Shown: positions 1 through 6,067, counted from the first letter of the stretch. The stretch: 8,806 bases of DNA from Kiritimatiellales bacterium (GCA_030630445.1 DAOVNC010000126.1:1-8806), one strand, 5' to 3'. Program-made: numbers and translations. The notes: generated from the sequence alone by a model not told the origin.

Positions 1-851
1 AGGAAGAGCAGGATTTCCCCCGAGGCTTCCGAAGCCCCTGCATTTTGCTGCGCCGCCCGGCCTTTGGTGCATTCCAGCACGCGGGCACCGATCGACCGTT
101 CCAAGGTTCTATCCGCGCTCCCGCCATCGGCCACGATAACCTCGACGTTAAAACCCTCCCGCGCCTTGCCGATGGCCTGCAGCAGGTGGTGCTCCTCGTT
201 TAGCGTTGGAATAATGACCGAAATTCGTGGCGGAATGTCCTCTGGAAAGTCGATGTCATTGAGCGTTTTCAAGGTTTCGACCGAAAGGTCAACCGCCGAC
301 GACAACGTTTGTTCCAGCACATTTCCCCCGCCCCATTCGATCCCTTGAAATATTTCCGAAGGGAATGTAGCCGAGGGCCTCGACCTCGGAAGTGGGGTCA
401 AGGCCCCCGCCCTACGCAAACCAATCAGGTAGTAGCCCCCGTCGCTGGCCGGTCCGATGACGCAATCGGCAGATTCCAAGGACTGGAAGGCGGCTTGCAT
501 GTTGTTCCAACCATTGGAAGGACAGTCGGCCCCAACGATGACCACGCGCGCTGCACCCTTTTCAAAATGCTCATTAAACGCACGTTCCATCCGTTCGCCC
601 AGATCGCCATCGCCTTGCCCCGCATAGGCAAGGTCGGCCCCAAGCCAGTCGCGCATCTGCTCCAAGGAACCGTCGGCATAGCGAATCTCGATTCTTGCGC
701 CGACCCGATGAGCCTGTTTGACAACGTACTCCGTCATTTCCTTCTGCAACTGCGCCGCACCCTCTGCGCCCAAATGCGGAATCAGCCGGGTCTTCGTTTT
801 TCCAGGCTCTGGAAACCGGGTGAAGATGATGAGTGTGCTGGAATGGTTCAC
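1..851 (-). CDS. TIGR04282 (DUF2064) – TIGR04283 GT2 fusion, arsenosugar-type transferase (partial)
   Basis: The minus-strand frame is open without a stop from about 897 to the left edge, giving 283 visible residues; the 3' end is outside the window. No ATG lies in frame, so I choose GTG at 851-849, 19 nt after the reductase stop; no strong ribosome binding site is visible. Residues 7-25 carry the TIGR04282 hallmark TRFPEPGKTKTRL. VIVGADCPS (about 104-112) and GPASDGGYYLIG (133-144) are the nucleotide/metal-binding motifs of this CofC/GlmU-like fold. Residues 209-283 start a GT-A family 2 domain: SVIIPTLNEE (211-220), then VIVADGGSADRT (238-249). Both families are named for their association with ArsM/ArsS arsenosugar clusters; their reactions are little tested. 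They are usually separate adjacent genes, and here they form one frame. Residues 146-162 are encoded by a palindromic insert described separately. It is probably co-transcribed with the reductase upstream. Confidence 0.88.
   Translation of the reverse strand, partial: MNHSSTLIIFTRFPEPGKTKTRLIPHLGAEGAAQLQKEMTEYVVKQAHRVGARIEIRYADGSLEQMRDWLGADLAYAGQGDGDLGERMERAFNEHFEKGAARVVIVGADCPSNGWNNMQAAFQSLESADCVIGPASDGGYYLIGLRRAGALTPLPRSRPSATFPSEIFQGIEWGGGNVLEQTLSSAVDLSVETLKTLNDIDFPEDIPPRISVIIPTLNEEHHLLQAIGKAREGFNVEVIVADGGSADRTLERSIGARVLECTKGRAAQQNAGASEASGEILLF
367..415. repeat. Palindromic element inserted in frame in the fused transferase
   Basis: This 49-bp imperfect inverted repeat has arms of about 21-22 nt (367-387 and 394-415) around a centre of about 6 nt. 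On the minus strand both arms begin GTAG and share GGGCCT/GGGGCCTT and GACC blocks. It falls inside the DUF2064 domain just after the conserved GPASDGGYYLIGL segment and encodes about 17 proline/arginine-rich residues (146-162). From memory of the family, the chain normally passes directly from the GL(R/R) end to a short helix before the xGIxWG segment, seen here at 170-174. The reading frame is kept on both sides. It resembles a small dispersed palindrome of the REP/RPE kind; copy number elsewhere in the genome cannot be seen here. Confidence 0.65.
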
Positions 852-870
852 GGAAAGAATGTGGCAGAAG

Positions 871-2397
871 TTACCGTCGCTGCCAAGCCAGCCATTTTTT
901 CATGAGCTTGGCGACGATGGGCGTGAGTCGGGTCTGGTTGTAGAGGCCGGCCACGCGCTTGATGGCTTCGGATTGCGTGGGATAGGGATGAATGACGCCT
1001 CCGATTTTTCCAAGGCCCATTCCGGCGGCCATGGCGACGGAAATCTCGTTGATCATTTCCCCGGCGTGGGCAGCCACGATGGTGGCGCCAAGAATCTTGT
1101 CGGTTCCCTTTTTCACGGTCACTTTAACGAACCCCTCGGCTTCGCCCTCGGCGATGGCGCGGTCGTTCTCAGCCATCTCGAACTTGTAGGAGTCGGTTTC
1201 AACCCCCTGCTCTTTTGCCTCATGCGCATATATTCCCACGTGGGCAATCTCGGGATCGGTATAGGTACACCAAGGCATATTCAATGCGCTCAGTTTTTTC
1301 CTTCCGCCAAAGAGTGCGTTCTGGATCACGATCTGCGCGGCGGCATCGGCGGCGTGGGTAAACTTGTGCTGCATGCAGCAGTCGCCCGCGGCGAAGATGT
1401 TCGGGTTGGTGGTGCGCAGGTTGTCGTCGACCCGTATCCCCTTCCGGGTATCGAACTCCACCCCCGTGGTTTCGAGGCCAAGGTTTCCAACGTTTGGAAC
1501 CCGCCCCATGCCGATCAGGATTTGGTCGCCCTCAACCGCGCTCTCCTTGCCGTCTTTCTCGACCCGTACCTGCTTTTTCCCGCCTTCGCTGGAAACCGAT
1601 TGGACATTGGTTTCGAGCATCACCTCGATCCCGTCGCGCTTGAAGAAGTCGGCCAGCAGGGCGGAGGCCTCGGGGTCTTCGCGCGGCAGGAAATGCGCAC
1701 GTTCGATAATGGTTACGCGGGAGCCAAGCCGGCGAAAGGCTTGCGCCAGCTCGCAACCAATCGGGCCGCCGCCGATCACGATCAAATGTTCGGGGCGTTC
1801 CGTCAGGCTGAAGATGGTTTCATTCGTCATGAAGCCCGTGGCTTCCAATCCCGGGATATCGGGATGCAATGCACGCGCACCGGTGGTGATGACGGCTTTC
1901 TTGAAGCGGATTTCCTGCCCGCCGACTTCCACGGTATTCGGCCCGGTAAACCTGGCTTCGCCAAGAAACATGTCCACGCCCTTGTCGGTGTAGCGCTGTG
2001 CCGAGTCGTTGGAGCTGATGTCGGCGCGGATGCGGCGCAGACGCTCCATCACTTTCGGAAAGTCGGCTGCCCCGACCTCGGAAGGCGACAGCCCAAACTT
2101 GGCGGCATTGCGCATTTCGGAAGCCAACCGGGCCGGACGGATCAGCGCCTTGGAAGGAACACATCCCACATTGAGGCAGTCGCCTCCCATCAGGCGCCGT
2201 TCGATCAGCGCCACCTTTCCGCCGAGCCCGGCCGTGCCGATGGCGGAGATCAGCCCGGCGGTTCCGGCACCGATCACCACGAGGTTGTAGGTGCCATCCG
2301 GCACCGGGTTTTTCCAGTTGTTGGGATGCACGTTATCCAGCAACCGCTGGTTGTGTTCATCGGCGGGCAACAGATCGAATTTCCAGGAATCAGTCAT
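871..2397 (-). CDS. MerA-like FAD-dependent pyridine nucleotide-disulfide oxidoreductase
   Basis: This 508-residue class I flavoprotein disulfide reductase probably moves electrons from NAD(P)H through FAD and a redox disulfide to an unknown substrate. Seen in order: an N-terminal extension of about 36 residues; the FAD dinucleotide motif GAGTAG (43-48); the redox pair in GGDCLNVGCVPSK (C74, C79); the NAD(P)H site GGGPIG (209-214); the second FAD motif FAAGDC; and the C-terminal HPYPTQSE (about 470-477), the His-Glu dyad of the dimerisation domain. True mercuric reductases end in a vicinal Cys pair and often begin with a heavy-metal domain. This protein ends LAWQRR and has neither, so mercury reduction is not supported. 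The extension containing DEHN and NVHP is, from memory, typical of relatives adjacent or fused to TVP38 proteins, and TVP38 is the next gene upstream. The start ATG has AAGGAG at a good distance, and an ECF-type promoter lies 21 nt upstream. Confidence 0.93.
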   Translation of the reverse strand: MTDSWKFDLLPADEHNQRLLDNVHPNNWKNPVPDGTYNLVVIGAGTAGLISAIGTAGLGGKVALIERRLMGGDCLNVGCVPSKALIRPARLASEMRNAAKFGLSPSEVGAADFPKVMERLRRIRADISSNDSAQRYTDKGVDMFLGEARFTGPNTVEVGGQEIRFKKAVITTGARALHPDIPGLEATGFMTNETIFSLTERPEHLIVIGGGPIGCELAQAFRRLGSRVTIIERAHFLPREDPEASALLADFFKRDGIEVMLETNVQSVSSEGGKKQVRVEKDGKESAVEGDQILIGMGRVPNVGNLGLETTGVEFDTRKGIRVDDNLRTTNPNIFAAGDCCMQHKFTHAADAAAQIVIQNALFGGRKKLSALNMPWCTYTDPEIAHVGIYAHEAKEQGVETDSYKFEMAENDRAIAEGEAEGFVKVTVKKGTDKILGATIVAAHAGEMINEISVAMAAGMGLGKIGGVIHPYPTQSEAIKRVAGLYNQTRLTPIVAKLMKKWLAWQRR

Positions 2398-2418
2398 TGA
2401 TTTTCTCCTTTATACATA

Positions 2419-2447
2419 GTAGTCGGCCGTCTTGATTTTTTCTTACA
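2419..2447 (-). promoter_or_regulatory. ECF-type promoter of the reductase–glycosyltransferase operon
   Basis: Read on the minus strand, TGTAAG (2447-2442) is followed by 16 nt and CGACTAC (2425-2419). The start codon follows after 21 nt, with AAGGAG between. The same two boxes with the same 16-nt spacing occur upstream of the TVP38 and DUF547 genes. Neither box fits a housekeeping -35/-10, and the GC-containing -10 region suits an ECF sigma factor such as the one encoded at 6317-6880. Confidence 0.75.
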
Positions 2448-2472
2448 CAAACTCGTTTTGGAAGTCATTCCC

Positions 2473-2589
2473 CCGAAGCATCGCTTCCCTCGCTGCGGTC
2501 GGGTAAGCGATCTCTACACCGGATGGCTCATTTCCACACCTCGGTGTAGCGAACGTTTACCTGAGCGTAGCGAGGGAAACGTTGCGCGG
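2473..2589. repeat. 117-bp imperfect palindrome between TVP38 and reductase genes
   Basis: Two arms of about 48 nt (2473-2521 and 2541-2589) are imperfect reverse complements with a loop of about 20 nt. Shared blocks include TTCCCTCGCT, GGTAA and CTACACCG on the left and their complements on the right. The element begins 12 nt after the TVP38 stop codon and lies just upstream of the reductase promoter. It could work as an attenuator or terminator at the end of TVP38 or protect its mRNA end, although it lacks a uridine tract. It may equally be a dispersed MITE-like repeat. It does not resemble the RAYT-flanking elements. Confidence 0.7.
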
Positions 2590-2600
2590 CGGAACCGCCT

Positions 2601-3299
2601 TTAGGCCAAGCGGGCCGCCAATGCCTTCTTTGCAATCTTGGTGACGTACACCGTTACAAGAACCGTGGCCAACAGTCCGAGCGTGTAGAGCGCCCATTCG
2701 CCGGGCGTTGTGGCCCGGTCGGTTTCGGCACCAAGGCTGGCGAGGTCGCCGGCGAGCGAGCCGAGATAGACATACATCACCGTGCCCGGCAACATGCCGA
2801 TCCACGAGGCTAGCACATACTCCCGAAGCGAGACGCGCGTCAAACCGTAGGCATAGTTGAGCAGGTTAAAGGAAAAGATCGGCGAGAGTCGGGTCAAGCC
2901 GACGATCTTCCAGCCCTCGCCGGCCACGGCATCGTCGATAGCGCTAAAGCGGGCATTGCCTTCGATCTTCTTTGCAATCCAGCCGCGCGCCACGTAGCGC
3001 CCGACGAGAAAAGCGGCGGTCGCCCCGAGTGTCGAAGAAACGGAAACCAGTAGCGATCCTGCAACCACGCCATAAATGGCTCCAGCGCCCAGCGTTAGAA
3101 TAGACCCCGGAACAAACAATACGCAGGCGAGGATATACAGTAGTGCATACACGCCCATTCCCGCCGAGCCCAAATCCTTAATCCATGCCAACGCATCGGC
3201 AAGGTGCTGTTGCAAGTTGAGGTATTTTCCGCCCAGCACCAGCACCGCCACAATGGCGGACAGAAGAAGCAAGGGTTTGATCCATTTTAGGGTTTTCAT
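2601..3299 (-). CDS. TVP38/TMEM64 family (VTT domain) inner-membrane protein
   Basis: This 232-residue membrane protein belongs to the VTT/DedA superfamily. A first membrane segment lies at about 8-24, followed by a short amphipathic stretch and several further hydrophobic segments. The family-typical core is present: the FVPGSILTLGAGAIYG segment, then GATAAFLVGRYVAR, then LTRLSPIFSFNLLNYAYGLT and the later WIGMLPGTVMYVYLGS. Relatives are implicated in lipid scrambling or membrane homeostasis, but the bacterial TVP38 substrate is generally unknown. Neighbourhood with a MerA-like reductase is a recurrent pairing, sometimes as a fusion, which suggests a joint redox or membrane function. The start is ATG at 3299, with GGAGG about 8 nt upstream and an ECF-type promoter before it. 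The gene has its own promoter and is separated from the reductase by about 200 bp holding a large palindrome. Confidence 0.93.
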   Translation of the reverse strand: MKTLKWIKPLLLLSAIVAVLVLGGKYLNLQQHLADALAWIKDLGSAGMGVYALLYILACVLFVPGSILTLGAGAIYGVVAGSLLVSVSSTLGATAAFLVGRYVARGWIAKKIEGNARFSAIDDAVAGEGWKIVGLTRLSPIFSFNLLNYAYGLTRVSLREYVLASWIGMLPGTVMYVYLGSLAGDLASLGAETDRATTPGEWALYTLGLLATVLVTVYVTKIAKKALAARLA

Positions 3300-3316
3300 C
3301 TGTTTGCCTCCACCCC

Positions 3317-3345
3317 GTAGTCGGAGGAGACACAGATTCCTTACA
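3317..3345 (-). promoter_or_regulatory. ECF-type promoter of the TVP38 gene
   Basis: On the minus strand TGTAAG (3345-3340) is separated by 16 nt from CGACTAC (3323-3317), and the ATG follows after 17 nt. Both boxes are identical to those of the reductase and DUF547 promoters, while the spacer sequences differ. Conservation confined to two boxes at fixed spacing is what a shared sigma-factor site should look like. Confidence 0.75.
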
Positions 3346-3382
3346 AATTAATTCGGTCCTGCTCTGGGGTGCGCGATTCGTT

Positions 3383-3533
3383 CTGGAGTGCGGCGGGAAC
3401 TGAAAGGCCACGCCGCTTTTGCATACGCACCGAGCTGCAGAAAAGCGGTGTCGCCCGGGTGAATCACTCTCTCCGTTCGTTATTTGCCCCGCAAATTATC
3501 ATTCGCTTCGCGAAGTGGGCCCCCGCACTCCAG
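3383..3533. repeat. REP/MITE-like palindromic element, left copy (upstream of RAYT)
   Basis: Terminal inverted repeats CTGGAGTGCGG (3383-3393) and CCGCACTCCAG (3523-3533) enclose an inner stem, ACGCCGCTTT (3410-3419) against AAAGCGGTGT (3442-3451). It shares most of its sequence with the copy at 4171-4264 but is about 56 bp longer near its right end. The extra segment holds its own hairpin, ATTTGC-CCC-GCAAAT (3482-3496), and the palindrome CTTCGCGAAG (3506-3515). After the element comes GATTTTATTTTCACTC, which also follows the right copy. The rest of the gap to the RAYT start (3550-3610) is T-rich with nothing recognisable. Confidence 0.8.
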
Positions 3534-3610
3534 GATTTTATTTTCACTCTAGAATATTGTTTGTTTTTCTTCTTTTGTCTTAAGTCCTGCATCCATTAGC
3601 ATCGCGACCC

Positions 3611-4153
3611 ATGAACGATAACGTTCCATACTGGCCGCACGCACCCATGCACTGCCTGTCCGAGCAAGGGGTCTATATGGTAACCGCCGGGATCCACGGA
3701 AAACAACTTCTGCTAAACACTCCAGAAAAATTGACCCCTATTCGCGATATGCTCTTTAAATATGCGACACAGTTTGGATGGAAACTACAGGCTTGGGCGA
3801 TCATGGGAAACCACTATCACTTTGTGGCCGTATCTCCTGAAAGCGCACAGTCCCTCGCTGGTTTCATCGCCAAGTTTCACGAATATAGCGCGAAGAAACT
3901 AAATCGAATCGACAACGCACCCGGCCGCAAGGTTTGGCACAACTATTGGGATTCCCACATCACGCACCAAACCTCCTACTTTGCGCGACTGCGCTATGTG
4001 CATCAAAACCCGGTTCACCACGGGCTGATAAACAACGCCACCAACTACCGTTGGTGTTCGCAAGCCTGGATGGAGCACAACTCGGAGCGCTCGTTCATAA
4101 ACACACTCGCCCGCTTCAAGACCGATCGACTCAGCGTACCCGACGAATTTTGA
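3611..4153 (+). CDS. REP-associated tyrosine transposase (RAYT, Y1_Tnp/TnpA_REP)
   Basis: This 180-residue protein matches the IS200/IS605-like Y1 transposase superfamily in its RAYT branch, single-strand DNA nucleases linked to REP palindromes. The metal-binding HUH-type motif is GNHYHF (H68 and H70). A VWHNYWDSHI segment follows, and then RLRYVHQNPVHHGL, in which Y129 is the likely nucleophile. The length is usual for RAYTs. It is the only plus-strand gene, divergent from TVP38 and convergent with ZIP, and lies between two copies of one palindromic element, the right one starting 18 bp after its stop. RAYTs are usually single-copy and not flanked by classical IS ends. The key residues are intact, so it may be active. 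No clear ribosome binding site precedes the ATG at 3611; M13 is an alternative start. Confidence 0.9.
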   Translation: MNDNVPYWPHAPMHCLSEQGVYMVTAGIHGKQLLLNTPEKLTPIRDMLFKYATQFGWKLQAWAIMGNHYHFVAVSPESAQSLAGFIAKFHEYSAKKLNRIDNAPGRKVWHNYWDSHITHQTSYFARLRYVHQNPVHHGLINNATNYRWCSQAWMEHNSERSFINTLARFKTDRLSVPDEF

Positions 4154-4170
4154 TGATCAACAAAATGTTT

Positions 4171-4264
4171 TGGAGTGCGGCGGGAAGCGAAGCGCCACGC
4201 CGCTTTTGCATGCGCACCGAGCTGCGGGAAAGCGGTGTCGCCCGTTGGTTGCCACCGCACTCCA
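4171..4264. repeat. REP/MITE-like palindromic element, right copy (downstream of RAYT)
   Basis: This 94-bp element has terminal inverted repeats TGGAGTGCGG (4171-4180) and CCGCACTCCA (4255-4264). An inner hairpin pairs ACGCCGCTTT with AAAGCGGTGT, one G·T wobble, around a loop of about 21 nt. It lies between the convergent RAYT and ZIP ends and is the shorter counterpart of 3383-3533, aligning in the same orientation. A double-stem REPIN-type substrate for the RAYT is the natural reading. It could also help terminate transcription from both sides. Confidence 0.82.
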
Positions 4265-4299
4265 GGATTTTATTTTCACTCCAGGATTTCAATTTCACC
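4262..4299. repeat. Tandem 19-bp repeat overlapping the ZIP stop codon
   Basis: Two units, 4262-4280 and 4281-4299, both begin CCAGGATTT and match at 16 of 19 positions. The first unit contains the end of the right palindromic element, and its sequence also follows the left element (3531-3549). The second unit covers the ZIP stop codon (4297-4295). It looks like a partial duplication of the element's flank. Confidence 0.6.
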
Positions 4300-5110
4300 C
4301 CAACGCCACATCGAGAATCATCATGACGGAGAACCCGGCCATGGTGGCCATCGTGACCACATCGATGTTTTTATCGTCGCGCTGGGACTCGGGAATCAGC
4401 TCCTCGACCACCACGAAAATCATGGCGCCCGCCGCAAAGCAGAGCGCGTAGGGCAGGATATTCTGCATCTTCATAACGAATGCCGCGCCGATCACCCCGG
4501 CGATGGGCTCCACAATCCCGGATGCCTGCCCCATGAAAAAGCTTTTCCGCCTGGACATCCCCTCGCGCCGCAGCGGCATGGCCACCGCCGTGCCTTCCGG
4601 AAAGTTTTGGATCCCGATGCCGATCGCCAGGGCAATGGCTCCTCCCAATGTGGCGGAAGGCAACCCGGCAGCCACCGCACCAAAAGCCACGCCAACCGCT
4701 AGGCCCTCAGGGATGTTGTGGAGGGTAATCGCCAGCACCAGCAAGGTGCTACGCTGCCAAGAGGTCTTGATCCCTTCGCTATGATCCATCGCCAGACCCG
4801 GATGGAGGTGCGGCAGGAATCTATCGGTCACCCGCATGAATATTCCGCCGCCCATGAAGCCGATGACCGCCGTCAGCCACGGGGTATGCCCCAGCTCTCC
4901 GGCCATCTCGATGCCCGGCGCGAGCAAGGACCAAAAACTGGCCGCAATCATGACGCCCGCGGCAAAGCCCAGCATGCAATCCATCAGCTTGGGCTTTACG
5001 GCTCCGGAAAAAAAGACCAGCGACGCACCCGCCGCCGTCACGCCCCAGGTAAAGAGCGTTGCAATCAGTGCCTGCATCACCGGATTGAATTGAAGAAAAA
5101 AATCGCTCAT
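4295..5110 (-). CDS. ZIP-family divalent metal transporter
   Basis: This 271-residue inner-membrane protein is of the ZIP family, GufA/ZupT-like, which moves Zn2+, Fe2+ or related ions toward the cytosol. About eight hydrophobic segments are visible. The metal path motifs are LHNIPEGLAVG in the fourth membrane segment and QNFPEGTAVA in the fifth, with VVVEELIPES in the sixth. A histidine-bearing loop, LPHLHPGLAMDH, lies before TM4. QNFPEG in place of the HExPHE of eukaryotic-type ZIPs fits the GufA group. The start is ATG at 5110 with GGGAG about 8 nt upstream. The 169 bp between this gene and DUF547 hold a small hairpin but no copy of the TGTAAG/CGACTAC promoter, so its expression may be separate or rely on read-through from DUF547. 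The metal cannot be told from sequence. Confidence 0.92.
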   Translation of the reverse strand: MSDFFLQFNPVMQALIATLFTWGVTAAGASLVFFSGAVKPKLMDCMLGFAAGVMIAASFWSLLAPGIEMAGELGHTPWLTAVIGFMGGGIFMRVTDRFLPHLHPGLAMDHSEGIKTSWQRSTLLVLAITLHNIPEGLAVGVAFGAVAAGLPSATLGGAIALAIGIGIQNFPEGTAVAMPLRREGMSRRKSFFMGQASGIVEPIAGVIGAAFVMKMQNILPYALCFAAGAMIFVVVEELIPESQRDDKNIDVVTMATMAGFSVMMILDVALG

Positions 5111-5219
5111 ATCCAGACTCCCAACGCCAAAGGTTCTTTCGGCCTGCGGAAAAAGATGACACGGAACACCCCCGCGCCAAAGAGATTTTAACGCTCATCT
5201 TCAAGGGAAAGAAACCGAA

Positions 5220-5234
5220 GCGGCAGGATGCCGC
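5220..5234. terminator. Short GC hairpin after DUF547, weak terminator candidate
   Basis: The stem GCGGCA/TGCCGC closes over a 3-nt loop. On the minus strand, in the direction of DUF547 transcription, it is followed by TTCGGTTTCTTT, a broken T-rich run. It lies 45 bp past the DUF547 stop. The 6-bp stem and imperfect tail make a strong intrinsic terminator doubtful. It may be another short dispersed palindrome. Confidence 0.35.
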
Positions 5235-5279
5235 GTCTACGAATAAAACCGAATTGGTGTGTAGTCACTCGGCTCGCCC

Positions 5280-5981
5280 TTATTTTTCGTTCAACAACCA
5301 ATCGTAGCGAAGATACTTGATTTTTAGTCCCTTCATGCTTTCACCGCTATGTTTTTCGACGAAAGCGGGGACGGAGGCAAAGTCGCTGCCGTACCACTTG
5401 AAGATTGCCGAGATCGAAGCGACCCCCTTTTGGCGGTCGATCACGAGACCGGCCGGCGTTGCGAGGTAGCGGCGCGATTGGTCGTCGAGCTGTTCGTCCA
5501 GCTCTTCGGCGGTGTAGGCCTCGCTGCGCAGGATCGGGCAACCCTTCGCGGCGCAAACAAGCGCCATGTGGACGCGCGGTTCCTTGTATCGTTTGCGGAT
5601 GATGCCGTGCTCCAGCTCGTTGAGCGTGATGCGCTTGCCATGCAGCGTCACGACCTTCTGGTCCCAGGGACCTTTGAACCGGCGTTTAATTGCCTTGATG
5701 CTTTTAACCGGATAGTGATCCACGATCAACTGGAGGGTCGAGGCGTTGTAGAGATTGATCAAAAACGCGAGCTGCCGCTTTTCGCCCCACGATTTGAATT
5801 CGGATTCGGGGGTTTGGCCCGCTTGCGTCAGATAGTCCGCGAGCAGTTTGGGGTCGGCGACCAGCGTGCGATAATCCACGCGCCCCTCCACGACATGTTT
5901 TTTGAGAATCGGGTCGAGGCTCTGGGCCGATGCGGCGACGGCCATTCCAATTCCAACGAGTAGCCATGCAGTTCTTTTCAT
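5280..5981 (-). CDS. Secreted DUF547 protein
   Basis: This 233-residue protein has a clear signal peptide, with a positively charged start, a hydrophobic core and likely cleavage after A-S-A at residue 19; it should act in the periplasm or outside. The rest is DUF547: RVDYRTL (34-40), LAFLINLYNA (71-80), LNELEHGIIR (120-129) and HMALVCAAKGCPIL (138-151), ending in an FxxWYxxDF-like segment and a C-terminal YLRYDW. The family has been related to cysteine-protease-like folds, but its activity is not established; C143 and C148 are the conserved cysteines seen here. AGGAG lies 8 nt before the ATG, and an ECF-type promoter stands 25 nt upstream, so it is transcribed apart from the sigma operon although in the same direction. 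Confidence 0.92.
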   Translation of the reverse strand: MKRTAWLLVGIGMAVAASAQSLDPILKKHVVEGRVDYRTLVADPKLLADYLTQAGQTPESEFKSWGEKRQLAFLINLYNASTLQLIVDHYPVKSIKAIKRRFKGPWDQKVVTLHGKRITLNELEHGIIRKRYKEPRVHMALVCAAKGCPILRSEAYTAEELDEQLDDQSRRYLATPAGLVIDRQKGVASISAIFKWYGSDFASVPAFVEKHSGESMKGLKIKYLRYDWLLNEK

Positions 5982-6006
5982 GATGCGCTCCTTTGCTCAA
6001 CACCAT

Positions 6007-6035
6007 GTAGTCGAACGAAGCGCGGAAACCTTACA
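6007..6035 (-). promoter_or_regulatory. ECF-type promoter of the DUF547 gene
   Basis: On the minus strand TGTAAG (6035-6030), 16 nt, then CGACTAC (6013-6007), and the DUF547 ATG follows after 25 nt. This is the third exact match to the two boxes and the spacing, and the one nearest to the sigma gene. It lies between the anti-sigma stop and DUF547. Confidence 0.75.
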
Positions 6036-6050
6036 TCGATATGGGATCTT

Positions 6051-6067
6051 TCTGGAGTGCGGCGGGA
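6051..6067. repeat. Solo end of the RAYT-associated palindromic element
   Basis: These 17 bp (TCTGGAGTGCGGCGGGA) are identical to the left end of the RAYT upstream element at 3382-3398. No matching right end is found nearby, so it is a remnant or a single half site. It sits between the anti-sigma stop and the DUF547 promoter. Confidence 0.7.

Noticed and set aside
206..851. The DUF2064 domain as a CofC guanylyltransferase of F420 synthesis
   Set aside because: The motifs and the fusion to TIGR04283 fit the TIGR04282 group; no F420 genes are present.
871..2397. Calling the reductase mercuric reductase (merA) in a mer operon
   Set aside because: The C-terminal vicinal cysteines and the heavy-metal domain are absent, and no merR, merT or merP lies nearby.
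718..2400. A 560-codon open frame on the plus strand opposite the reductase
   Set aside because: It is the antisense shadow of a high-GC gene. The minus-strand product has full flavoprotein motifs in order, while the plus-strand translation shows no known domain or ribosome binding site.
3383..4264. The repeats as a CRISPR array
   Set aside because: There are only two unequal palindromic copies separated by a gene, with no regular spacers.
4175..4702. A 175-codon plus-strand frame over the right repeat element and the ZIP 3' end
   Set aside because: It is antisense to ZIP, begins within a palindrome, and has no domain-like sequence.
5111..5279. A fourth ECF promoter before ZIP, suggested by TGACTAC near 5257-5263 on the minus strand
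   Set aside because: There is no TGTAAG 16 nt upstream of it, and it lies about 150 bp from the ZIP start.
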